64,000 nucleotides of DNA, taken from NCBI RefSeq assembly GCF_004339545.1, contig NZ_SMGD01000011.1:496001-560000 (forward strand), written 5' to 3'. Origin of the DNA: Celerinatantimonas diazotrophica. Its GTDB lineage: Bacteria > Pseudomonadota > Gammaproteobacteria > Enterobacterales > Celerinatantimonadaceae. The stretch's first letter is position 1, and each line of letters opens with the position of its first letter. The translations under genes and the position numbers were made by a program. Positions 15,469 through 23,049 of the stretch are shown in pieces. The notes below the pieces were generated by a model. It was given only the letters and a program-made list of their open reading frames with translations, did no database searches and was not told the DNA's origin.

Positions 15469-15996
15469 TCAACAGGCGATCTGGTACTGCTGACGAATAT
15501 TCGAACAGACATTTTCAACCACCATTAAAGCATCGGTTGCCACGGGTTTGAGCTGTTCGACCGTCTGTTCCACATAAGCTTGATAATCACGACTATATGC
15601 TGATGCACTGACTCCAATAGTCGCGGCGATTTCCGTATTAGAGACCATGGCTTGAGGGTCATTCAGCTCTCGTCGGCATTTAATCATAACAACATCGACC
15701 AACAGAGAAACTCGTCTGATTTGCTTTAAACTTTTCCCCCAATTGGGATTAAGCTCCAGCATCTGGCGGTAAATAAATTGTGCAGTTCGCTCAAGGTATT
15801 TGCCCTGCACATCATCAGGGGCAAACATCACCATCCCAATATCCAGTTGTTTCTTAGGCAAAGCTAAAATCGCATGTTTCACTTTGGCTAACTCACCTTG
15901 CATCACATCCCAAGTAATACCGCTACTACCATCACCAGAACGAGAACGAATCGAACAAAAAGCATCATGCCAAGCTTCAATCGGATTATTCAACAT
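15469..15996 (-). CDS. Putative phage late-gene regulator (Q-like position)
   Basis: 175 residues, soluble and helical. A probable helix-turn-helix lies around residues 120-145 (SNTEIAATIGVSASAYSRDY). It precedes the lysis and tail operons on the same strand, separated by a cluster of terminators, the classical position of an antiterminator Q or late activator. No metal-binding Cys cluster typical of lambda Q is evident, so a different late activator is equally possible. Role inferred from position and fold. Confidence 0.5.
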   Translation of the reverse strand: MLNNPIEAWHDAFCSIRSRSGDGSSGITWDVMQGELAKVKHAILALPKKQLDIGMVMFAPDDVQGKYLERTAQFIYRQMLELNPNWGKSLKQIRRVSLLVDVVMIKCRRELNDPQAMVSNTEIAATIGVSASAYSRDYQAYVEQTVEQLKPVATDALMVVENVCSNIRQQYQIAC

Positions 15997-16033
15997 ATGC
16001 CACCTCTTTATAAATTATTCGCGTAATAGATGA

Positions 16034-16224
16034 TATAAATATAAGTGGAACACTCAATAGCAAAATAATAATAATCTAGCCATGCAAGTGATTTTATTTA
16101 AATTTCATAAAGTGAAGGCTCAACTTTTATTATCCCATTACTGATTAATTTGTAAAAAAGATCACAATAACTAAAGCTTAATGATGTAATATACATTTAC
16201 ATATAGCGAAGAGATTAACTTATA
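16034..16224. other. AT-rich divergent promoter region
   Basis: 191 bp between the Q-like gene and the oppositely transcribed hydrolase gene. AT-rich with several TATAAT-like boxes but no sharply defined promoter or operator. Confidence 0.3.
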
Positions 16225-17748
16225 ATGAAAAATATTATTTGTTGTTGTGATGGAACATGGGATAGGTTAGATCAAGAAACAGGGGATATTTTATCACCGA
16301 CCAATGTGGTGCGAATCTATAATGCACTATCACCAGTTGATGACCATGGAACCCAACAAGTCAAATATTACCACCCCGGTGTTGGAACAGGTCATAGTAT
16401 CAAACAGAAACTTCTTGGTGGTGGATTAGGCGAAGGGATCAATCGAAATATCAAAAGTGCCTATCGCTTTCTTTGTGAAAACTACCAAGAAGGGGATCAT
16501 ATCTATTTATATGGCTTTAGCCGTGGCGCATATACGGTACGCTGTTTAGCGGGATTCATTACAAAATGCGGACTGCTGAAAACTAAGCAATTAGATGACT
16601 CAGACATATGGCATAAAATAGATAAAGCCTTTTCATTAGGGTATAGAAAAAACCAACCACTTGCCAACTGGAGTAGCAATGGGGAGTTTACCACTAATAT
16701 CGAAATTTTCTTTATTGGGGTATGGGATACGGTTGGCTCGTTGGGCATTCCTGATGAAATGGGTATTTTAAAGCTATTTGATAATCCGCAAAAATATTAT
16801 TTTTATAATACCCAACTCAGTAAAAACATTAAACATGCCAGACAGGCCTTATCCATCGATGAAAAGCGAAAAACATTTCAGCCAACCTTATGGGATGAAA
16901 CACAGGCAAAACAAGACCATGTAGACCTCGTGCAAAAATGGTTTCCGGGGGTTCATACCGATGTGGGTGGCGGCTATCCTGAAACAGGACTATCCGATTG
17001 CACCCTCATCTGGATGATTCGTGAATCAGAAGCTACAAATTTAAACTTTGAGCTAAAAATGACAGAGCAAATCCATCCAAACAGCTTAGCTCCGAGACAT
17101 GATTCATGTACTGGGATATTTAAGCTACTCGAAACAAGGCCCAGGAGTATTCCAAACTTTATCAGCGAATCCAGTCAATACTCTGAATTTGCTTTAGCGC
17201 GATATTCTACTCCCCCCATCTCTGATGCCCCTTATCATTTAAATCACACAATCTATCCACAGGGAACATCGATGAGTATTTATGCCGACCAGCAATGGAA
17301 TGAAACGGGGATCTGGCTAGAAAAAGGAAAACACTATTCGTTTCAGGCCATTGGCACATGGAAAGATAACAACTTAATTTATGATGCCAATGGGAAGAGC
17401 GACCATAAGTTTCACTTTCAAAAAATAGTTCACTGTATAATGTCAGCCATTGGCAAACTTAAATCTCTTTTAAAGAAACTAGAAAGAAATCCATCAGCTT
17501 ATATCCCAGGCACCAAACGAAATGAAAAATCCCCTTGGTTTAGTCTGATAGGTTCAGTTGCTTGTAATTTAAAGCCCGCCAATAATCCCCATCTATTAGG
17601 TAATCATGAGACATTTCTCATTGGTAATCGATTAGATGACTTCACTCCTCAGAAATCAGGCTATTTTTATGCATATGCCAATGATGCATGGAATTTCTAC
17701 TTTAATAATCATGGTAGTGTTCGCCTTGAAATAAAAATTAAAGAATAG
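16225..17748 (+). CDS. Tle1-like DUF2235 hydrolase with lectin-like C-terminus
   Basis: 507 residues. Residues 1-330 are a DUF2235/Tle1 alpha/beta hydrolase: N-terminal ICCCDGTWDRLD, nucleophile elbow GFSRGA with Ser99, GVWDTVGSLG, and the acid/histidine region WFPGVHTDVGGGYPETGLSD. Tle1 enzymes are phospholipases delivered by T6SS. Residues about 345-507 look like a PA-IL/LecA-type beta-sandwich (DQQWNETGIWLEKGKHYSFQ, then GSVACNLKPANN, LIGNRLDDFTPQKSGYFYAY). It is transcribed against all neighbouring phage genes and is AT-richer, as expected for late-acquired cargo. No signal peptide is visible. Confidence 0.78.
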   Translation: MKNIICCCDGTWDRLDQETGDILSPTNVVRIYNALSPVDDHGTQQVKYYHPGVGTGHSIKQKLLGGGLGEGINRNIKSAYRFLCENYQEGDHIYLYGFSRGAYTVRCLAGFITKCGLLKTKQLDDSDIWHKIDKAFSLGYRKNQPLANWSSNGEFTTNIEIFFIGVWDTVGSLGIPDEMGILKLFDNPQKYYFYNTQLSKNIKHARQALSIDEKRKTFQPTLWDETQAKQDHVDLVQKWFPGVHTDVGGGYPETGLSDCTLIWMIRESEATNLNFELKMTEQIHPNSLAPRHDSCTGIFKLLETRPRSIPNFISESSQYSEFALARYSTPPISDAPYHLNHTIYPQGTSMSIYADQQWNETGIWLEKGKHYSFQAIGTWKDNNLIYDANGKSDHKFHFQKIVHCIMSAIGKLKSLLKKLERNPSAYIPGTKRNEKSPWFSLIGSVACNLKPANNPHLLGNHETFLIGNRLDDFTPQKSGYFYAYANDAWNFYFNNHGSVRLEIKIKE

Positions 17749-18109
17749 ATAAAGGGTGCATTTATAATTTTCTAGATGCACCTAAGCTGTTCGACATAAC
17801 ATCTAATCACTTATTTCAATATTTATAATAATGCAAAGCATGGCCCATCATCTTGCAAAATTAAGACACAATTAACCTGCAATTTTAAATGAAAATTGCA
17901 TTCGTTAACATCAGGTATTAAATTTGTTCTTTTTTAATCAATAGCTAATCATCTATCGAATCTATTTATTTTGGCAATATTGTTTTATGTTTATTTTTTT
18001 CGACTTTATAAGAAACAGTAAAATACCTTTCTTAAACTAAAACCTTCTGGGATCTTTTCTATCATCCATTAAAGTATATAACTTGGGGAGTCCTATAAAT
18101 GAGGATTCA
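17749..18109. other. AT-rich intergenic region, no feature seen
   Basis: 361 bp between the 3' ends of the convergent hydrolase and HTH genes. It is strongly AT-rich. No clear terminator hairpin, RNA gene or repeat was found. Confidence 0.4.
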
Positions 18110-18436
18110 TTAATATAAATGACTCAATAACCTCTCCCGAGTCACTCGATTTAGCATTCCCAAATGGCGACATAGCGTCGTTGAGCTCACGCCCCATTTT
18201 TTAGCAACCCTTCGCATCGAGCCTTGAGTGGTCAGATATTCCACCATCGCTTTCTCAAGATTCTTAGAACGGACCGGCTCGCAGATGCCTCGTAAAATTG
18301 TTTCTGATTCATACTCCTCTATAGGACGAATTTCAGGTTGCGGCGCAAGTTGTTTTTCTTCTGTAATCACCGCTCGGCCAGCAGCTATACTTTCTCGCCA
18401 ATGAAAGGTCATTTCCGGTCGACTTAGATTCATCAT
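18110..18436 (-). CDS. Small HTH DNA-binding protein, phage regulator
   Basis: 108 residues. The C-terminal 50 residues form a Fis/NtrC-type helix-turn-helix (MVEYLTTQGSMRRVAKKWGV, then SSTTLCRHLGML). The N-terminal half is charged and unstructured-looking. A good ribosome binding site (GGAG) lies ahead of tandem ATG codons. It follows the P-like replication gene on the same strand. An early/delayed-early regulator of the element is plausible; the family was not identified more precisely. Confidence 0.55.
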   Translation of the reverse strand: MMNLSRPEMTFHWRESIAAGRAVITEEKQLAPQPEIRPIEEYESETILRGICEPVRSKNLEKAMVEYLTTQGSMRRVAKKWGVSSTTLCRHLGMLNRVTRERLLSHLY

Positions 18437-18470
18437 TTTTTCTCCTTCTCAATTGCTATCCAGCTATCAG

Positions 18471-19127
18471 TTATTTTGTTTTGGTCCGTTCGCCTCGCAG
18501 CCCTAATCGGCGACGAGTGGCAGCGATATAGTTCATCCCCTGTTCGGCACTAACAGGCTTTGCTGTTGCCTTGTCGGGAATCGCCGATGCAATGGCCGCC
18601 TCAAGATCTTCCCCCCGCGCATAACGACGACAGATAATGGTGTAGCAGCGCTCAAAAACTTTGCGAAATTCCGACTCCACCAAAGCCCTCCGTTCAAACC
18701 GTGTGGCTCGAATCGCCGCTTTCACCACAAGATGGGTGGGACGTAACGCCACCGCCTGTCTATAGGCGGTCTCGCTATCCGGTAACCCAAGCATCTCGGG
18801 GGTGGGTCGACACCACTTGATAAATTGTCCAGGACTTGGGAAAAAAGGCGAATCCATCCGGCGCGCCATGCGCAAGCCAATCTGGATCTGCTCATCACGA
18901 GTTACGCCGTTCTCGATTAATGCCATTAACCACACCCGCTTCGCTGACTGCTCCGCGGTTTTGTTCGCAAATGCTTGCCGCCAAGCGGGGAAAGCTACTT
19001 TCAGTTGTCGCCAAATTTCGATAAAAAACTCACCGTCCGCAGCGCTTGGTGACAACGCCCCTGATTGCTCATCAGCCGGTATTGGATTCGCCTTCAGCTG
19101 AGCGATTGAGTTCTGAACCGTCTGCAT
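18471..19127 (-). CDS. Lambda P-like replication protein
   Basis: 218 residues from the ATG at 19127, which follows the upstream O-like stop codon by 2 nt with GAGGGC as ribosome binding site; a longer frame to 19175 exists but overlaps the upstream gene. It resembles the phage replication protein P family that recruits host DnaB helicase (QAFANKTAEQSAKRVWLMAL..NGV, then MDSPFFPSPGQFIKWCRP). The C-terminus is basic (RRRLGLRGERTKTK). Paired with the O-like gene upstream. Its preservation in an element without capsid genes is notable. Confidence 0.75.
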   Translation of the reverse strand: MQTVQNSIAQLKANPIPADEQSGALSPSAADGEFFIEIWRQLKVAFPAWRQAFANKTAEQSAKRVWLMALIENGVTRDEQIQIGLRMARRMDSPFFPSPGQFIKWCRPTPEMLGLPDSETAYRQAVALRPTHLVVKAAIRATRFERRALVESEFRKVFERCYTIICRRYARGEDLEAAIASAIPDKATAKPVSAEQGMNYIAATRRRLGLRGERTKTK

Positions 19128-19129
19128 TG

Positions 19130-20185
19130 CTAGTGCCCTCCATTGGTTGGTGAAATTGTGATGCCTTCCATCCAACTCATGTCATCGTCATTATCAAGGT
19201 CATCTAGTGCCTGAGGTTGGCTAAATGCCTTTAACCAAAGTTGCGAAAAACGTTTTCGCAGTTTTTCCGGGCTACGCACATTAGCTCGCTCAAAATCATC
19301 ACGACAACACCAATCAAACAAGGCACAGATATCGTGATGAGTGAGTTTGTCGATACGTCTCATCCGGCTGATAGTCGTTGACCAATTCTTGAGATTAGGC
19401 GTAGGGACCTTACCTGGAAGATTTTCCTGCTGGTGAATTTGCACTACTCGTTTGGCCATCCACGCAGCTGTTTTTAAATCATCTGCATCAAAGTTAAATT
19501 TTGAATTGTTAAGTTCGGACTCACCCAAGTCCGAACCCAGTTCTTTACTCTGACTAGATTGTTTGAATGGTTGTTCTGTTGTTGCTATGGGATGGTGATC
19601 ACAACCTGCAACACAAGGCTGATCACCACTCGGCCCGGCCCCCTTGTCCCCCAAAGGATCAGGTTGATCGCAAGGTGGTACAACAGCTGTCTCGGGGAAG
19701 TGATCGCCCGTCGCACTATATTGCGCCAGATCATCAGCATGTCTGGATGCAATCGCTAAACCAGCGGACTGATATTGGTCATAGTGACAGATCGTTACAA
19801 TGGAACCAAAAGGTGTCCCCTCCATCTCAATGATGCCTTGAGACTTAAACCCATCTAGCAACCTTTTAACCTGCGCACGAGTCATCGGACGGTTATTTGT
19901 GTCTCGCAGTTCTTGGGCCAACTCACTGGCATTGACCACTAACTGTCCACGACTTAACTGCCAGTTCTTTGACTTATAACGGACTACCCTCGCCTGATGA
20001 GAAGCTCGTGCTAATAACCGAACAAACGCAGCTAATCGATACACATTCACAGACCAACCCTGTTCAAATAAACTTCGCCAGAGCACAATAAATCCACCCT
20101 GTTTATTATCCTGAACCCGTTGATCACTCGCCGCATCGGGAGCTATCAACTCAGGTCTAAGAGCAACGACATTACTCATTTTCAT
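19130..20185 (-). CDS. Phage replication initiator (lambda O-like)
   Basis: 351 residues (a second ATG two codons in, at 20179, is better spaced from AGGTG). Residues 30-140 look like a phage replication O N-terminal winged-helix domain (GFIVLWRSLFEQGW, VRYKSKNWQLSRGQLVVNAS, TRAQVKRLLDGFKSQGIIEM). A long low-complexity linker follows (about 140-230; repeated CDQP/CDHH pieces), then a helical C-terminus (KNWSTTISRMRRIDKLTHHD). It would bind the element's origin. The repeated D/P/C linker is where such genes often carry origin repeats, but no clear iterons were found. Confidence 0.7.
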   Translation of the reverse strand: MKMSNVVALRPELIAPDAASDQRVQDNKQGGFIVLWRSLFEQGWSVNVYRLAAFVRLLARASHQARVVRYKSKNWQLSRGQLVVNASELAQELRDTNNRPMTRAQVKRLLDGFKSQGIIEMEGTPFGSIVTICHYDQYQSAGLAIASRHADDLAQYSATGDHFPETAVVPPCDQPDPLGDKGAGPSGDQPCVAGCDHHPIATTEQPFKQSSQSKELGSDLGESELNNSKFNFDADDLKTAAWMAKRVVQIHQQENLPGKVPTPNLKNWSTTISRMRRIDKLTHHDICALFDWCCRDDFERANVRSPEKLRKRFSQLWLKAFSQPQALDDLDNDDDMSWMEGITISPTNGGH

Positions 20186-20286
20186 TTCACCTACTGCTTA
20201 AATTGAATCTTTTGCCACTTGATAAGAAGTTTTCACTCGTACTAGCCATAGCGAGCCACTCGGTATACCCAAAAACACTCAGCGAT

Positions 20287-20511
20287 TTACTTGCTTTGTC
20301 GTGGCGCAGGTGGCGTCTTTGGCCTATGCTGATTGCAGTGATAAAGCGCGGGATCATATTCCAGTGCACCGTGAGTCAGCATAGCGATACGAAGCGCTTG
20401 TTTTTCTGGAATAATTTCATTCCATCGAGACACTGCTGGATGGGTGATATCTAACGCTAACGCAGTTTGAGTGACATAACCGAAATACCGTAAAACGCGT
20501 ACCTTTTCGAT
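20287..20511 (-). CDS. Cro-like repressor with an apparent ATC start codon
   Basis: A 74-residue Cro/YdaS-type HTH protein. After the first codon it reads EKVRVLRYFGYVTQTALALD, then ITHPAVSRWNEIIPEKQALR and THGALEYDPALYH, a textbook phage Cro pattern. There is no ATG, GTG or TTG in frame: a TAA stop sits four codons before the ATC at 20509-20511. That ATC has AAGGA with ideal spacing and aligns with the normal family start. It is therefore either a rare AUC start or a lost start codon. It is divergent from the CI repressor, forming a lambdoid immunity switch. Confidence 0.65.
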   Translation of the reverse strand: MEKVRVLRYFGYVTQTALALDITHPAVSRWNEIIPEKQALRIAMLTHGALEYDPALYHCNQHRPKTPPAPRQSK

Positions 20512-20536
20512 AAAACTTCCTTATCAATTTAGGTAA

Positions 20537-20601
20537 ATGTAACAAAAGGTACATCATTTAGCAAACACTTGTTACATTAACTTGATGTAACATTGGTTAC
20601 A
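20537..20601. promoter_or_regulatory. CI/Cro operator cluster
   Basis: Three overlapping or adjacent dyads of the motif TGTAAC: ATGTAAC-aaaa-GGTACAT (20537-20554), TGTTACAT-taacttg-ATGTAACA (20570-20592) and TGTAAC-attg-GTTACA (20586-20601). They fill the gap between the divergent repressor and Cro genes, like lambda OR1-3. The last one abuts the repressor ATG, so it can also control the repressor itself. Confidence 0.7.
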
Positions 20602-20603
20602 CT

Positions 20604-21260
20604 ATGAAAGAGATGCATGAGCGGATCCGCTCTCGACGGATTCAGTTAGGAATGACACAAGCTAGCCTTGCGAAAATGCTAGGGGTTAGCCGTGTCTCTG
20701 TAACTAAGTGGGAATCAGCAACAACCAAGCCAGATGGTGAAAACCTCCATCGGTTGGCCGATGTGTTAAAAACAACACCGGAATGGTTACTCTATGGAAC
20801 AGGTGATACCCCCTCCGATGATATAACTGTAATCCCTAATGTATCTCAGTTACATGCAGTACCTATTATCTCTTCAGTTCAAGCGGGTTCATGGACAGAA
20901 ACCCATGCCAGTGCAAAGCTGACCGATGTATTAGGTTGGAGTCATACTACGATGCACGTATCCGAAGAAGCTTTTGCTTTAACGGTTCGGGGCGAATCGA
21001 TGACAAATCCGAATGGTTTGCCAACTATTCCTGAAGGCTCTACAGTAATCGTAGAACCCAATTATGGTTGTATCGAAGATCTATATGGAAAAGTTGTTGT
21101 GGCAATCTTAGATGGAACATCAGAAGCTACAATAAAAAAATTAATTTGGGATCCTCCTTATAAATACCTGATGCCTTTAAACCCCGATTTTAAACCTATC
21201 CAAATTAACGGAAATTGTCGAATCATCGGCAAAGTCGTTCAAGTCACCCAAAATTTATAA
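20604..21260 (+). CDS. CI-type repressor with self-cleaving S24 domain
   Basis: 218 residues. The N-terminal HTH_3 domain (residues 5-62: IQLGMTQASLAKMLGVSRVS) binds the operators upstream. The C-terminal LexA/UmuD-type peptidase domain has a probable cleavage site at Ala94-Gly95 (SVQAGSW), a nucleophile Ser132 in GESM and a Lys near 178 (EATIKKL). RecA-stimulated self-cleavage would turn the element on during DNA damage. Complete, with its own terminator. It is the last gene at the right end of the element. Confidence 0.88.
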   Translation: MKEMHERIRSRRIQLGMTQASLAKMLGVSRVSVTKWESATTKPDGENLHRLADVLKTTPEWLLYGTGDTPSDDITVIPNVSQLHAVPIISSVQAGSWTETHASAKLTDVLGWSHTTMHVSEEAFALTVRGESMTNPNGLPTIPEGSTVIVEPNYGCIEDLYGKVVVAILDGTSEATIKKLIWDPPYKYLMPLNPDFKPIQINGNCRIIGKVVQVTQNL

Positions 21261-21264
21261 CCTC

Positions 21265-21287
21265 AAGCCGACTTTCAGTCGGCTTTT
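21265..21287 (+). terminator. Terminator of the repressor gene
   Basis: AAGCCGAC-tttca-GTCGGCTTTT directly after the repressor stop codon: an 8-bp stem and a short T-run. Confidence 0.85.
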
Positions 21288-21424
21288 ATCCAGGAGCACC
21301 CAGCTCCGGTTACTCTATCCTCCTTTCAAGTGAAAATTTCATAACATGAGAGTCAATATCAGGGTTATTGAGGTGGCTAACTATCCCTTCTTGCCATTTT
21401 CTCACTTTATTCGGTTATCACTGA

Positions 21425-21693
21425 CTAGGGACTGTTGACCTTTTGTGATTAGTTTTGCAGAAATCTGAGAGGGATTTAGGCAAGGCAAACGTTGTGCCGT
21501 GTAGTTATTCTCCACAAAGAACGTTTAACGCTGGATAAATTCCTCTCAGATACTGCCCTTGGGGTTCATTTAAACGCATCCTGAACTTTGTTGCCCCCTG
21601 CTTGCTTCACTCATTAAGCGACGCAGGAGGCGCCGCGTTCAAAATGCGTTTAATTTGAACAAAATTCAACCACCAAAGGTCAACAGTCCCTAG
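21425..21693. mobile_element. 269-bp MITE-like element, copy 1
   Basis: Bounded by perfect terminal inverted repeats CTAGGGACTGTTGACCTTT and its complement. It codes for no protein. Internally it consists of two long imperfect hairpins (arms ATCTGAGAGG/CCTCTCAGAT and GTTCATTTAAACGCAT/ATGCGTTTAATTTGAAC). A second copy of identical length, inverted, lies at 63318-63586. The outermost CTAG may be part of the repeat or a target duplication. It sits at the right flank of the phage-derived element. Confidence 0.85.
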
Positions 21694-21781
21694 TTACGCT
21701 CATCATTAAATCAAGGCCACACCAATAATGCGATCAGAGTAAAGAGCCAGTAACCGATTTACTGGCTACCCTATTTTCAAA

Positions 21782-22708
21782 TTAATCGACGAGTTTCGCA
21801 GACCGAAGTGCAGCTGCAATCTCTTCATGAGCGCCTTCTTTTAAAGGATGCAGAGGGCTGCGAACCGTTGCATGTTCGAGAATACCACGAGCCACCAACC
21901 CTTCTTTGAGAGCAACAGTACCTTCCATATGCGAACCTCGATGATAAACCGCCTGAGTTACCGGAAATAATCTATCGTGGATAGCACGAGCCCGAGGATA
22001 ATCACGCGCTTTCCCTGCTGCAATTAATTCAACTAGTGGCTCTGGAGCAAGACCGCCATAACCGACAAGTGCCCCATCAACATCAAACATGGTGTGAAGC
22101 AAATATTCATCATGACAAGTTAAGATCGTTAGTTCTGGGCACTCACGACGAATAATTGGAATCTCGGTATCCCATCGGCGCATATTACGGACACCATTTT
22201 TCATGGCAATGACACCCGGCTGTTTAGCAATATCTAAAAGTGTTTGCAGACTATAAGTTGCTTTAGTGACATCAGGATATTGGAATAAGATGAGAGGCAA
22301 TCCACTTTCTTCATGCACTCTTGCATAACGTGCTTGTGGCGCGCCATCCTGATACCCAAAACGTAACCAACCATGAGATGGATATAACAATCCTGCTGAA
22401 GCCCCCGCATCCAAAGCACGCTTAGCTTCTTTAGCAGCGACCATGTCTCCTTCTCCAGTAATACCGGCGATAATTGGAATCGAATCATTGACTGCATCTT
22501 TAAATGCACCAATGACCTCACATTGCTCTTGCGACGTCAAATAGGTGCCTTCACCTGCGTGTCCCAGAACGACTAACCCTTTAACACCATCAACACTTGC
22601 CAACCATGAACCTAAGCGTTTGATTGCAGGAAAATCAACACTGCCATCCAGAGTAAAAGGAGTTACAGGGGCCGGAACTAAGCCTTTCAGATCAATTTCA
22701 CGTTTCAT
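21782..22708 (-). CDS. DapA/NanA-family lyase or synthase
   Basis: 308 residues of a class I aldolase TIM barrel of the dihydrodipicolinate synthase / N-acetylneuraminate lyase family. Features are the N-terminal GLVPAPVTPFTLDGSVDF, the phosphate/pyruvate loop GHAGEGTYLT (replacing the usual G(T/S)TGE), Tyr in LFQYPDVT and the Schiff-base Lys in VIAMKNGVRN. The altered motifs make a housekeeping DapA role unlikely; a 2-keto-3-deoxy sugar acid aldolase/dehydratase or similar catabolic enzyme is more plausible. A sigma70 promoter and LacI-type operator lie directly upstream, and a LacI regulator is divergent. Confidence 0.8.
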   Translation of the reverse strand: MKREIDLKGLVPAPVTPFTLDGSVDFPAIKRLGSWLASVDGVKGLVVLGHAGEGTYLTSQEQCEVIGAFKDAVNDSIPIIAGITGEGDMVAAKEAKRALDAGASAGLLYPSHGWLRFGYQDGAPQARYARVHEESGLPLILFQYPDVTKATYSLQTLLDIAKQPGVIAMKNGVRNMRRWDTEIPIIRRECPELTILTCHDEYLLHTMFDVDGALVGYGGLAPEPLVELIAAGKARDYPRARAIHDRLFPVTQAVYHRGSHMEGTVALKEGLVARGILEHATVRSPLHPLKEGAHEEIAAALRSAKLVD

Positions 22709-22744
22709 AAGATATTTCCCATATATTTACACTTGTCAGCAATA

Positions 22745-22807
22745 TGAAAACGTTACTGCAAACGTTTTCATTTTTAGTGAATATACTTCGATTCGATGTC
22801 GATTCAA
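22745..22807 (-). promoter_or_regulatory. Promoter and LacI-family operator of the DapA-like gene
   Basis: Minus-strand -35 TTGAAT (22802-22807) and -10 TATATT (22780-22785), with 16-bp spacing. Downstream, at the expected start site, lies the perfect dyad TGAAAACGTT-actgca-AACGTTTTCA (22745-22770), a typical LacI/GalR-family operator. The likely ligand is the LacI protein encoded divergently at 23050. Confidence 0.82.
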
Positions 22808-23049
22808 GAGAACATGCTAAGTATTGCCATTGAACTCACATAAATGAGTAGAATCACATGATCTTTTTATTTCCGTGATCTGGTGCTCAGAAATCATCCA
22901 ATATATTCCTTTCAAAATAAATGAAGAAGAGTGAGCGGTAGCGCTAAAAAAGAATGAAGTTATAACAGAATAACTTCCTTGCCGATTGGAGGTAATGTCT
23001 TACTAATGTTATAATTAAACCCGTTTATTTACCGTAAAAAATTACTTAA

